The notes beneath the pieces were generated by a model. That model was given only the letters and a program-made list of their open reading frames with translations, was not told the DNA's origin and made no database searches. This document shows positions 27,286 to 36,672 of a stretch of DNA of 41,734 nucleotides, one piece after another (the first letter of the stretch is position 1; the number at the start of each line of letters is the position of its first letter). The stretch is from an uncultured bacterium (GTDB taxonomy: Bacteria > Patescibacteriota > Minisyncoccia > Phycocordibacterales > CAINVO01), in contig CAINVO010000004.1 in assembly GCA_903854195.1 (NCBI GenBank), forward strand, positions 1 to 41,734, written 5' to 3'. The translations under genes and the position numbers were made by a program.

Positions 27286-28491
27286 ATGAAATACAAAAAT
27301 AAAATCATCCTAGGATTTTTAGTTCTGACTTCTTTGTTGTTTTCCGGGTTGACTGATGTTTTTTCTTCGAGTATATCAGGAGGAACTTCTGGTAATAATT
27401 TGGGAGTGTCTTTTGATCAATTTATTGCATCTCCTCCGATACATGCTTTACAAAATATCTATGTAACGCCACACGGTCTTAGCCCAGAAAAAATAAAGTC
27501 AGCCTACAATTTACCTATATCTGGAGGAACAGGAACTATTGCTGTTATTGTTGCATATAGTAATCCTAATATTTTAGGCGATCTTGCGGTTTTTGATCGT
27601 ACCTTTAATATTCCTCCTTGCACCTTATCAAATAGCTGTTTTGAAGAGCATTCAATGTCTGACCATTTAAAATCAGACACAAAATGGTCTCTTGAAACTG
27701 CGCTAGATGTCGAGTGGACTCATTCCATAGCTCCAAACGCCAAAATATTACTTGTAGAGGGCGTGAGTCCTAAGGGTGTGGATTTGGTGAAAGCTGTAGA
27801 TTATGCGCGTAGCAGGCCAGACGTGGTCGCTATCTCAATGAGTTGGGGAGGTCCTGAGTTTCCAAGCGAAATAAATTTTGAGGGTAATTTTAAACAAAGT
27901 CAGTCATCAAAAAGTATAAGAAAACATGATCTAGCATTTTTTGCCGCAGCAGGGGATAGTGGAGCTGGTACTAGTTGGCCAGCTGTCTCTCCAAATGTTA
28001 TTTCGGTTGGTGGAACAAAACTTAATTTTTTATCATCTGGTAAATTTTTAAAAGAAACTGCTTGGACAGGTAGTGGTGGAGGTATAAGCAAATATGAAAA
28101 AGCACCAGATTTTCAAAATGGTTATGCATTAGATAGAGCCAAGAATATGAGGGCAATTCCGGATGTGTCATACAATGCAGACCCATCCTCAGGATTTTCA
28201 GTATATAGGGGCGGGTGGCATGTTGTCGGAGGAACGAGTGCAGGCTCTCCACAGTGGGCGGCAATATACTCATTAAGCTTATCTGGATCTGAAAACTTAC
28301 AACAATCTTCTAAAAATTTTGAAAACTACTTTCTGCAGAAACTTTATCAAGATAAATCTTCAGACACATACTCAAAATATTTCCGCGATATTGTCAGTGG
28401 AAAGAACGGTTCGTGTAAATATTTTTGTCAGGCTCGTAAGCACTACGATTATGTTACAGGTCTGGGTAGCCCAGTAACAATTAATTTTTAG
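27286..28491 (+). CDS. Sedolisin-type (S53) serine-carboxyl peptidase
   Basis: WSLETALDVEWTHSIAPNAKILLVEG, AAAGDSGAG, GGTSAGSPQWAAI, YDYVTGLGSP; signal peptide, no evident long pro-domain. Confidence 0.85.
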   Translation: MKYKNKIILGFLVLTSLLFSGLTDVFSSSISGGTSGNNLGVSFDQFIASPPIHALQNIYVTPHGLSPEKIKSAYNLPISGGTGTIAVIVAYSNPNILGDLAVFDRTFNIPPCTLSNSCFEEHSMSDHLKSDTKWSLETALDVEWTHSIAPNAKILLVEGVSPKGVDLVKAVDYARSRPDVVAISMSWGGPEFPSEINFEGNFKQSQSSKSIRKHDLAFFAAAGDSGAGTSWPAVSPNVISVGGTKLNFLSSGKFLKETAWTGSGGGISKYEKAPDFQNGYALDRAKNMRAIPDVSYNADPSSGFSVYRGGWHVVGGTSAGSPQWAAIYSLSLSGSENLQQSSKNFENYFLQKLYQDKSSDTYSKYFRDIVSGKNGSCKYFCQARKHYDYVTGLGSPVTINF

Positions 28492-28536
28492 AAATTAATG
28501 ATTAACTTATGCCTAAATATGTATTAAACTTGGTAT

Positions 28537-29112
28537 ATGATTTTTAATACTAATAATAATTTCTTTTCAAAGTTTTCGATAAGGAATAAAGTTGCTCGCA
28601 CAATTTATCTTGTCCTTTTGATTTTATTAATAATTTTTATTGTCCTTTATCCTAAAGCCAGTGCGTCTTTTAAAGGACAGACTAACCATTCAATAGATTC
28701 AGGCCTTAATTCTAATTTAGATCCAGGAATACTCTCTGGTAACGGACCTATTGTGTTGGCAGGAATAGGCTCTCATTCCTATAGCCTTGAAATTGCAAAT
28801 ACGGAAGCTAAGAGAGAAAAAGGCTTAGGAGATAGATTATCCCTTGGAGGAAGCCAGGGTATGCTTTTCGTTTTTGATACTCCAGGTAAATATGGTTTTT
28901 GGATGAAGGACACTTACATTCCTCTTGATATGATTTGGCTAGATCAAAATGGTGTAGTTGTTTATGTAAAAAAGAATGCACTACCGGAAAGTTTTCCACA
29001 GGTTTTTCAACCAGAAAAAAATTCTACTTATGTCATTGAGCTTAATTCAGGCAAAATAGATGCTGAAAATGTAAAAATTGGTGATAAAATTTTTTTTCAA
29101 AAAAATAACTAA
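28537..29112 (+). CDS. DUF192 family secreted protein
   Basis: EIANTEAKREKGLGDRLSLGGSQGMLFVFDTPGKYGFWMKDTYIPLDMIWLD. Confidence 0.85.
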   Translation: MIFNTNNNFFSKFSIRNKVARTIYLVLLILLIIFIVLYPKASASFKGQTNHSIDSGLNSNLDPGILSGNGPIVLAGIGSHSYSLEIANTEAKREKGLGDRLSLGGSQGMLFVFDTPGKYGFWMKDTYIPLDMIWLDQNGVVVYVKKNALPESFPQVFQPEKNSTYVIELNSGKIDAENVKIGDKIFFQKNN

Positions 29113-29272
29113 AAAAGTAAGCTATAGGGGCTTGTTTCTGACCCCATCTTCACAGCTCGCTTTTTTTATTTTCATGTACTGATTTCATGTGTTTTTCACT
29201 TTTTGTCCAGAACGTTTTGAAGTAAAATAGACAAACAAAAGTAAAAAAATTATTAAAGGATAACCTAAAAAT

Positions 29273-31711
29273 ATGGCCCTAAAAAAATCTTCACCAAAAA
29301 AGAATAGCCCAGTTGCGAAGGACGCAAAAAAAACTGACGTAAGGTCAGAAAAAAGTGTAAAACCTATTGCCAAGATTATAAAAACAGTCGCGGTTGAAAA
29401 AACTCAAAAACCTGAGGTTAAAAAAGCAAAATTGCAGTTTGTGAAGAATGTACAAAAAAGAAATGGGTCTGTTGTTGAATTTGATATTGATCGTGTCGTA
29501 AATGCAATCAATAAGGCTATGATTTCTGCAGGTGAGGGCTCACCAGAAGAGGCAGAACTTGTCGCTAATAAAGTCTATGCTGATATTGTTAGGATTGTAA
29601 AAAAATACACAACCTTTGTTCCGACAGTTGAAGGTATTCAGGATTCAGTAGAGAAAGAGCTTATTTTGAGTGAATATGTAAACACAGCAAAGTCATACAT
29701 TCTATATCGCGCAGAGCATGCAAAAATTCGTGAGCGTCAGATTGAGGTTCCTGAAAAAGTTAAAAAACTTGCAGCTGAATCAAAGAAATCTTTCAAAAAT
29801 CCTCTCGGAGAATTTATTTACTACAGAACATACTCACGTTGGATTGAAGATGAAAATCGTCGTGAAACTTGGGTTGAGACAGTTGAGCGCTATATGTCAT
29901 TCATGAAGGAAAATCTCGGAGATAAACTTTCTGAAAAAGAATACAAAGAAGTGCGTGAAGCTATTTTCAAACACGAAGCAATGCCATCAATGAGACTTTT
30001 ACAGTTTGCTGGTCCTGCTGCACGTCGCAACCATGCTTGTGCTTACAACTGTTCGTTTACAGCACCTCAGTCGTTTCAAGATTTTGCAGAAGTAATGTTC
30101 CTTTCTATGTCAGGTTGTGGGGTAGGATTTTCTGCAGAAAGTTATAATGCTCAATCATTGCCACAAATTAAATTTCAAACAGGAAAAGTTGTCGATTATA
30201 AGATTGAAGACAGTCGTGAAGGATGGTCGGATTCATTTTCGTTTGGAATGGAACAATGGTTTGCAGGTAACGAAGTAAGATTTGATTATTCAGGTCTTAG
30301 ACCAGCAGGTGCCCGCCTTAAAACTACAGGTGGAAAGAGTTCTGGTCCTGCACCTTTGATGCAGATTCATGATTTTGCTCGAGCTAAGATCATTTCTCGC
30401 CAAGGGCAACATCTTTCAAATCTAGATGTTCATGACATTATTTGTCAGATTGGTATGGGTGTTGTGTCTGGTGGTGTTCGTAGAACAGCCCTTATTTCAT
30501 TATCTGATCTAACAGATGCCGGTATTCGTGATTGTAAAAAAGGACAATTTTATCTATCAGAGCCTCAAAGATCTCTTTCAAACAACTCAGCTGTTTATGC
30601 AAATAAACCATCAAATACAGACTTTCTAGAAGAATGGATGGCTCTTATAAAAAGTGGGGCAGGAGAGAGAGGGATTTTCAATAGAGGAAATTTATCAACA
30701 TCTATGCCGGAGAGGCGTGTGGCTATCGCTGGTGACTATATGAAAAAGTTTGGTACAAACCCTTGTGGTGAAATTGTTTTACGACCAAAACAGTTTTGTA
30801 ACCTTACAGAGGTGGTGGCACGAAGTGCTGATACGGTAAAAGACTTGCAAAGAAAAATTCGTATTGCAACTATTCTCGGTACATATCAAGCAACATTTAC
30901 AGATTTTATTTACCTTTCACCGGAATGGAAACAAAATTGTCAGGAGGAAGCATTGCTAGGAGTATCTGTTACTGGTATTTGGGATTGTCCTGCCGTGCGT
31001 GATGCAAAAAATCTACAGGCCCTAAAAGCAGAGGCAATCAAAACAAACAAGATTTACGCAAAGAAATTTGGTATCAATCCTTCAGTTTCTATCACAACAG
31101 TAAAGCCTTCAGGAAATCTTTCACAAACTGTGGATTGTTCATCTGGTATGCACCCTCGTCATTCAGAGTATTACATACGACGTGTGCGCATTTCATCAAC
31201 GGATGCACTTTTCAAAATGATGAAAGATCAAGGAGTTCCATATCATCCTGAAGTTGGACAGACAATGGAAAACGCTACTACATTTGTTATAGATTTTCCT
31301 GTAAAATCTCCAAACGGTTCTATTTTCTCAAATGATATGAGTGCTATTGAACAGCTTGAATTTTGGAAGTTGGTTAAAGTAAATTATACAGAGCATAATC
31401 CTTCAGTTACTATTTCTATAGGAGATGATGAATGGATCGCCGTTGCTAATTGGCTATATGAAAACTGGGATATTATTGGAGGTCTTTCATTCCTTCCTAG
31501 ATCAAACCATGTTTATCAGCTTGCCCCTTATGAGTCAATTGATAAGAAAAAATATGAGGATTTGTTGAAAAAATATGAAAATCTTGATTTCTCAAAAATT
31601 GTGATTTATGAAAGAGTTGACACTACTGACGTTAAAAAAGAGCTTGCATGCGCTGGTGGAGTTTGTGAAATAGAGGATGCAGCAGTGGTGGCCATGGATT
31701 CACAGAAATAA
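29273..31711 (+). CDS. nrdJ: Class II (adenosylcobalamin-dependent) ribonucleotide reductase with ATP-cone
   Basis: VQKRNGSVVEFDIDRVVNAINKA ATP cone; NPCGEIVLRPKQFCNLTEV; TVKPSGNLSQTVDCSSGMHPRHSEYYIRRVRIS; C-terminal CAGGVC. Confidence 0.85.
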   Translation: MALKKSSPKKNSPVAKDAKKTDVRSEKSVKPIAKIIKTVAVEKTQKPEVKKAKLQFVKNVQKRNGSVVEFDIDRVVNAINKAMISAGEGSPEEAELVANKVYADIVRIVKKYTTFVPTVEGIQDSVEKELILSEYVNTAKSYILYRAEHAKIRERQIEVPEKVKKLAAESKKSFKNPLGEFIYYRTYSRWIEDENRRETWVETVERYMSFMKENLGDKLSEKEYKEVREAIFKHEAMPSMRLLQFAGPAARRNHACAYNCSFTAPQSFQDFAEVMFLSMSGCGVGFSAESYNAQSLPQIKFQTGKVVDYKIEDSREGWSDSFSFGMEQWFAGNEVRFDYSGLRPAGARLKTTGGKSSGPAPLMQIHDFARAKIISRQGQHLSNLDVHDIICQIGMGVVSGGVRRTALISLSDLTDAGIRDCKKGQFYLSEPQRSLSNNSAVYANKPSNTDFLEEWMALIKSGAGERGIFNRGNLSTSMPERRVAIAGDYMKKFGTNPCGEIVLRPKQFCNLTEVVARSADTVKDLQRKIRIATILGTYQATFTDFIYLSPEWKQNCQEEALLGVSVTGIWDCPAVRDAKNLQALKAEAIKTNKIYAKKFGINPSVSITTVKPSGNLSQTVDCSSGMHPRHSEYYIRRVRISSTDALFKMMKDQGVPYHPEVGQTMENATTFVIDFPVKSPNGSIFSNDMSAIEQLEFWKLVKVNYTEHNPSVTISIGDDEWIAVANWLYENWDIIGGLSFLPRSNHVYQLAPYESIDKKKYEDLLKKYENLDFSKIVIYERVDTTDVKKELACAGGVCEIEDAAVVAMDSQK

Positions 31712-31826
31712 AATAATAAAAAAGACCTTTTTAAGGGTACAGGTAAAAAGTCTGCTGACTTTTTCCTTCACACTCGGCCCGTCGGCCTCCGTGAGCCCCT
31801 TGAAAAGGTCATTTTTATTATTTTAT
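31712..31826. terminator. Long multi-branched inverted repeat between nrdJ and rnpB
   Basis: Outer arms AAATAATAAAAAAGACCTTTTTAAGGG / CCCTTGAAAAGGTCATTTTTATTATTTT; inner AAAAAGTC tgct GACTTTTT. Confidence 0.6.
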
Positions 31827-31851
31827 TTCTTTAGTTTGAATAGCAGATAGC

Positions 31852-31926
31852 AAAATAGCCGGAAGTATTTGACGATGCCTTGCTCATTCCGACGGGTTGA
31901 GCAGCGCAAAATACTTCCGGCTATTT
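31852..31926. terminator. 19-bp-stem hairpin with nested stem, 3' of rnpB
   Basis: AAAATAGCCGGAAGTATTT ... GCTCA/TGAGC ... AAATACTTCCGGCTATTTT. Confidence 0.6.
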
Positions 31927-31933
31927 TGATGTG

Positions 31934-32350
31934 CTGTATACCGATAAGCCGAATTCTGTATGTGGGTCTTACGACTCACACGACAGTCATTTATCTGTGC
32001 ATCTGATTACTCAGTGCATCAAGCGGCACTCTTGAAATCGTAGGTCGTAAAACCAAACGTTTTCAAGCACGACCTTGCACCTAGGTAAGGATTTAGCCGT
32101 TTCACCTCTAATTTTATTTTTGGAAAACCAAAAAATTATTATAGAGCTCACCCAAAGATTGCTCCATGGATGCCACTTTCTTTCGATTGTGGCGTCTCTG
32201 CTCGCACCTCGCGGATTACTCCGTACGGGCGTTACCCGTTACCTTTCTCCACCTACCGAGGTAAGTGGAGGTGTTCGGACTTTCCTCCCGTAATCCTTTT
32301 GAAAAGTTTTTAGCTGATCAAGTAACTACGAGCGACTGTCTGGTATGCAG
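31934..32350 (-). ncRNA. rnpB: RNase P RNA
   Basis: Minus strand contains GGGAGGAAAGTCCGAACACC (CR-I like) and ACAGAATTCGGCTTAT 3' end; P1 CTGCATACC/GGTATACAG. Confidence 0.92.
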
Positions 32351-32488
32351 TCCTTCCATATAAACACATTTTTATGAAAAAATCAACATAAAATTGGCAA
32401 CAAACGTAATAAAATTGTGTTAAAATAAGCATCAAATACATATAAATGTAGTCAGAATGCGGTCTAAAAGCCCAAAATAAAAGATAAA

Positions 32489-34216
32489 ATGGTTAGCAGA
32501 ATAATAAATAAAATTAGTAAGGAAATAAGTGGAGTTCATCATGCCGCTTTTCTCTTGGGTTTTTTTGCCTTAGCTTCGCAACTCCTTGCGCTTGTTAGAG
32601 ACAGGATGTTGGCTCACCAGTTTGGTGCTGGAGAAATGCTTGATATTTATTACGCATCATTTCGTGTACCAGATCTTATCTATTTGTCGATTGCATCATT
32701 GGTCTCTATATCGGTATTGATTCCGTTTTTTAGTGGGATGATAGATAAAAATAAAAAAGAATCTAAAGACTTTTTTGATGCCCTTTTTTCAGGGTTTATG
32801 ATTTTGATTGTAATTGTTAGTGCGATTGCTTTCATTTTGCTACCTAAAATAACAAGTATACTTTTGCCTGGTTCGTCGTATGTTGATCAAATGCAGGTGG
32901 CAAATCTTTCTAGATTGCTTTTAATACAACCGATTTGTCTAGGGATATCAAACTTACTTGGTATTGTGACACAGCTTCACCGAAGATTTTTTATCTATGC
33001 ACTTAGCCCCGTTTTTTATAATGCTTTTATTATTTTTGGCGTAGTATTTTTGGCACCATGGTGGGGAATAAAAGGGGTTGTTGCGGGTGTTGTTCTTGGA
33101 GGTATTGCACATTTTCTGATCCAAGTACCTTTTGTTTTCAAAGAAGGTTTTTTGCCAAGGTTTACATTAAATTTTGATAGAGTGAAATTGTTCAAGGTAA
33201 TGATGATGTCTATTCCAAGAACTATTACATTGTCAGCTGTAAGTATAGAGTCAATATTTATCACATCTTTTGCCTCGACAATGACTCAGGGATCTATTTC
33301 TATTTTCAATTTCTCTTTAAATCTTCAGTCAGTCCCGCTTGCTATTATTGGTGTGAGTTATGCCTCGGCTGCATTTCCAACACTGAGTGCCTATTTTGCA
33401 AATGGTCAAAAAGAAAAATTTGTTGAACATATGTTGGTTGCAGCTCGACAAATTATTTTTCTATCATTACCTGTAACTGCTCTTTTTGTAGTTCTACGTG
33501 CCCAAATTGTGCGTGTAATCCTGGGTTCAGGTCAGTTCAATTGGAATGATACTCGTTTGACAGCAGCCTGTCTTGCCTTGTTTGTAATTTCTTTGGTGGC
33601 ACAAGGTTTGGAAATTTTATTTATACGAGCATATTATGCGACAGGGGAGATGAAAAAACCTTTGGTTATCAATCTGATATCGTCAGTTTTTACTATTTTG
33701 TTGCCATTCTTTTTTATGCAACTTTTTAGAACAGTGCCAACCTTCGCTTACTTTATCGAAAGTTTATTTAAGCTTGATGGGGTATCAGGTGCTATTGTGT
33801 TAATGTTGCCACTTGGTTTTACTATAGGCACAACTATAAATGCTGTTATTTTCTGGTGGGCATTTTCTAGAGATTTCAGATCTTCGGCACGACCTTTAGC
33901 TATAACTTTTTTCCATAGTTTTTCTGGGGCTGTAATAATGGGATTTGCTACATATCTCGGGCTTCTTGTTACTGAAAAATGGTATGTCACGCAAACATTA
34001 TTCGGTATTTTTGCTCAAGGATTTTCCGCTGGTATTTTTGGTATTTTTGTTGGAATAATTGTCCTTAAGGCATTAAAAAATCCAGAATTAGATGAACTAA
34101 TTGCATCCATAAGGACTAAATATGATAAATTTACAGGAAAGGGTGTTGGTTTAGAGTCTCCAGACTTATCTGGTAAGGATCGTTTGGTTGTTCCTGAACC
34201 AGAAAAACTCGAATAA
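32489..34216 (+). CDS. murJ: MurJ/MviN-type lipid II flippase
   Basis: LVRDRMLAHQFGAGEMLDIYYASFRVPDLIYLSIA, multi-TM, ARAYYATGEMKKPL-like region. Confidence 0.88.
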   Translation: MVSRIINKISKEISGVHHAAFLLGFFALASQLLALVRDRMLAHQFGAGEMLDIYYASFRVPDLIYLSIASLVSISVLIPFFSGMIDKNKKESKDFFDALFSGFMILIVIVSAIAFILLPKITSILLPGSSYVDQMQVANLSRLLLIQPICLGISNLLGIVTQLHRRFFIYALSPVFYNAFIIFGVVFLAPWWGIKGVVAGVVLGGIAHFLIQVPFVFKEGFLPRFTLNFDRVKLFKVMMMSIPRTITLSAVSIESIFITSFASTMTQGSISIFNFSLNLQSVPLAIIGVSYASAAFPTLSAYFANGQKEKFVEHMLVAARQIIFLSLPVTALFVVLRAQIVRVILGSGQFNWNDTRLTAACLALFVISLVAQGLEILFIRAYYATGEMKKPLVINLISSVFTILLPFFFMQLFRTVPTFAYFIESLFKLDGVSGAIVLMLPLGFTIGTTINAVIFWWAFSRDFRSSARPLAITFFHSFSGAVIMGFATYLGLLVTEKWYVTQTLFGIFAQGFSAGIFGIFVGIIVLKALKNPELDELIASIRTKYDKFTGKGVGLESPDLSGKDRLVVPEPEKLE

Positions 34217-34275
34217 GGTAAAAACTTTTTTATTGTTTGACCACCGGAGTGTTATTTGTTTTTTAAAAGACTTCT

Positions 34276-34878
34276 TTAATTACGACTTCTTCGAATTTCT
34301 AACAAAACAGGTATGAAGGATATAACTATAATAAGTAAAATTATTGGAATCAGGTAACTGTCTATGTGTGGAATATATTTACCTAAAAAGTATCCAAGAA
34401 TCGATACGGTACCTGCCCAGCCAATACCTCCAATAATGTTGTACGTTAAAAATTTTCTATATGGCATTTTTCCGATGCCTGCAACTGTAGGTGTTAATGT
34501 TCGGATGATTGGAATGAAACGGGCAAATATAACAGCTCGTGTTCCGTGTTTTTCAAAAAAACTTTTAGCTCTGTCTGCATATTCTCTTTTAAAAAAAATA
34601 GACTCATCCCTTTTAAAAAAAACATCCCCAGATTTTTTACCAATTGCATATCCAACGGAGTCACCAATAATCGCTGCAAGAATGCTACCAACTACAAGAT
34701 ATTTAATACTAAAAAACCCCTGAGATGATAATAGTCCAGCCGTGAATAGTAAGGAGTCTCCCGGGAGTACTATTCCTATGAGTATTCCAGATTCAGCAAA
34801 GATTGCAGACCATACTCCAATTAGGCCAAAATGAATTATGAGGTATTCTGGGTTTAAAAAACTTGTTATCGTATGCAT
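34276..34878 (-). CDS. DedA family membrane protein
   Basis: IFAESGILIGIVLPGDSLLFTAGLL, GDSVGYAIGKKSG, FARFIPIIRTLTPTVAGIGKMPYRKF. Confidence 0.9.
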   Translation of the reverse strand: MHTITSFLNPEYLIIHFGLIGVWSAIFAESGILIGIVLPGDSLLFTAGLLSSQGFFSIKYLVVGSILAAIIGDSVGYAIGKKSGDVFFKRDESIFFKREYADRAKSFFEKHGTRAVIFARFIPIIRTLTPTVAGIGKMPYRKFLTYNIIGGIGWAGTVSILGYFLGKYIPHIDSYLIPIILLIIVISFIPVLLEIRRSRN

Positions 34879-34907
34879 ATTTTTATCAGTGTAGTATACT
34901 ATATTTC

Positions 34908-35246
34908 ATGAAGAAAATGACCAAATTGATGGTTTTAGTTTTAATCGTTTTGTTTACTGTAGGCCCAACAAATGCTCTTGCTTCCACTTCGACAAAGTCT
35001 AATAAAAGTGTGTCGACAAAAAAGACTATAGTAAAAAAGGCAGTCAAAGTAGGTGCTAAGTCTGCAAAAAACACAAAGAATATTGTAAAGTCAAAAACTC
35101 TAAAAAATACAAAAACTAAAAAAATAACTAAGTCAAAAAAGATTTACAAGAATGGAACTAGTCCACTTTCATCAGCCCCACTTCTTAAGGGTGATATTAT
35201 TCCAACAGCAATGGGAACATCAACAGCCACTAGTTCTCAAAGCTAA
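34908..35246 (+). CDS. Secreted Lys/Thr/Ser-rich low-complexity protein
   Basis: MKKMTKLMVLVLIVLFTVGPTNALAST signal, then KNTKTKKITKSKKIYKNG. Confidence 0.6.
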   Translation: MKKMTKLMVLVLIVLFTVGPTNALASTSTKSNKSVSTKKTIVKKAVKVGAKSAKNTKNIVKSKTLKNTKTKKITKSKKIYKNGTSPLSSAPLLKGDIIPTAMGTSTATSSQS

Positions 35247-35272
35247 AAATGAAATCAAACTAGTCTTAATAT

Positions 35273-35300
35273 AAAAGGCATCCCTTGCGGGATGCCTTTT
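35273..35300. terminator. Intrinsic terminator
   Basis: AAAAGGCATCCC ttgc GGGATGCCTTTT. Confidence 0.9.
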
Positions 35301-35326
35301 ATATTTAGCCTATTTAGACGCAGGAT

Positions 35327-36148
35327 CTATTTCTTTGCAAGCTCAGCGTCAATTAGGGAACTTAGACTTTCAAAGCTCATTGCTCCAGTTGTTAGATTTC
35401 CATCTATAAATAGAGTTGGTGTTCGGTCCAAGCCAAGTGTCTGACCATCTTGGATGTCATTCTGAACTATTTTAGGTGAAGAACTAGCTAGAAGATCTTG
35501 ATCAAATTTTGACAAATCTAGACCCAATGCTTGTGCATAGCTATCAAATATTTTTTTCTGATCGACACCAAATGCTGTCCATTCATCCTGTTTGTCAAAA
35601 AGCATCTCTGTCATCTCCCAGAATTTTCCTTGGTTCTGAGCTGCTACCTGAACAAGTGCATCTTTTGGAGCGTTTTCGTGAATCGCAAATGTTCTATAAA
35701 TCAAACGAACTTTATCTCCATAAGTTTCAGTGATTTTTTGTAAAATTGGACTGTAAGCTTTACATGATGGGCACTCTAGGTCTGCAAATTCCACTAGGGT
35801 TACTTGGTCAGCTTTTATTCTTCCAAATGCTCGATTTGTTGATGTTCCATTTAGTTCAGGTGATGATGTGGAAGCTTCACCGGTTGGAGAAAAAGACATT
35901 GCGTTTGAAGAAGATGAAGTAAGGTTGCTTGTGAATGCTTTTACCTCATCAGCAGTTACAAATGATGTACTAGTTCCTATTTTCTGAGGGAGACCCTCCT
36001 TTATTAAAACTGATGGGTTTGAAACTGCAACGGGTGTGTTGGGTGTTGTGCTTGGTTTACTTTGTGATCCAGCAATTACTACTCCAACCACCAAAATTAC
36101 TAATGTGGATAACACTATTCCGATCAACACTTTAATTTCTTGTTTCAT
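35327..36148 (-). CDS. DsbA-family thioredoxin-fold protein, membrane anchored
   Basis: VEFADLECPSCKAYSPILQKI, DRTPTLFIDGN. Confidence 0.9.
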   Translation of the reverse strand: MKQEIKVLIGIVLSTLVILVVGVVIAGSQSKPSTTPNTPVAVSNPSVLIKEGLPQKIGTSTSFVTADEVKAFTSNLTSSSSNAMSFSPTGEASTSSPELNGTSTNRAFGRIKADQVTLVEFADLECPSCKAYSPILQKITETYGDKVRLIYRTFAIHENAPKDALVQVAAQNQGKFWEMTEMLFDKQDEWTAFGVDQKKIFDSYAQALGLDLSKFDQDLLASSSPKIVQNDIQDGQTLGLDRTPTLFIDGNLTTGAMSFESLSSLIDAELAKK

Positions 36149-36230
36149 TTTATTATTTGGTTAGTTGTATTTTTAAATTTATTAAAATCAGTGAAATTTG
36201 GTTCGCATATTGATTCACTTGATCCACCAA

Positions 36231-36665
36231 TTATTTTTCCTTGTGAAATATCAGTGCCACAATAATACCAATAAAGGCCAATAAAGCCAAAAAGGGTATT
36301 GTGATAAAGCCAAAATATGAAATATATTTTGTTGTGCAAGATACTCCTGCTATACAAGGGGCTATTGCTTCAGGAATTATTCCCCAAATAAGTAGGTTTT
36401 GGTATATGGAAAATGCAAAACCAATAATAGCTAATGGCAGGGCGTAATCCTTGGCATTTCGATCTCTTTTTATTATTCCAAGTCCTAAAATAATAACTAA
36501 TGGATACATGGCAATACGCTGGTACCAACAGAGTGTGCACGGTGCAAATTTCAATATTTCACTAAAAAATAGACTGCCAATCATTCCAATAAGGCTGAAT
36601 GCCCAAGCTACATATAGATAATGTGGCGCTAATTTTTCATGTAAATTTTGTATTTTTTTAAGCAT
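36231..36665 (-). CDS. DsbB-like disulfide bond formation protein
   Basis: 4 TM, APCTLCWYQRIAMYPL, second Cys pair PCIAGVSC. Confidence 0.88.
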   Translation of the reverse strand: MLKKIQNLHEKLAPHYLYVAWAFSLIGMIGSLFFSEILKFAPCTLCWYQRIAMYPLVIILGLGIIKRDRNAKDYALPLAIIGFAFSIYQNLLIWGIIPEAIAPCIAGVSCTTKYISYFGFITIPFLALLAFIGIIVALIFHKEK

Positions 36666-36672
36666 CCCTACA

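Noticed and set aside
29110-29170. Possible riboswitch upstream of nrdJ (class II RNR, cobalamin control)
   Set aside because: Only a branched terminator-like structure (AAAAAAG...CTTTTTT with GGGG/CCCC) is visible; no cobalamin-riboswitch consensus recognised.
32075-32293. 72-aa plus-strand ORF
   Set aside because: Lies inside the RNase P RNA gene.
34364-34723. 119-aa plus-strand ORF antisense to dedA
   Set aside because: Shadow ORF opposite a clear DedA gene.
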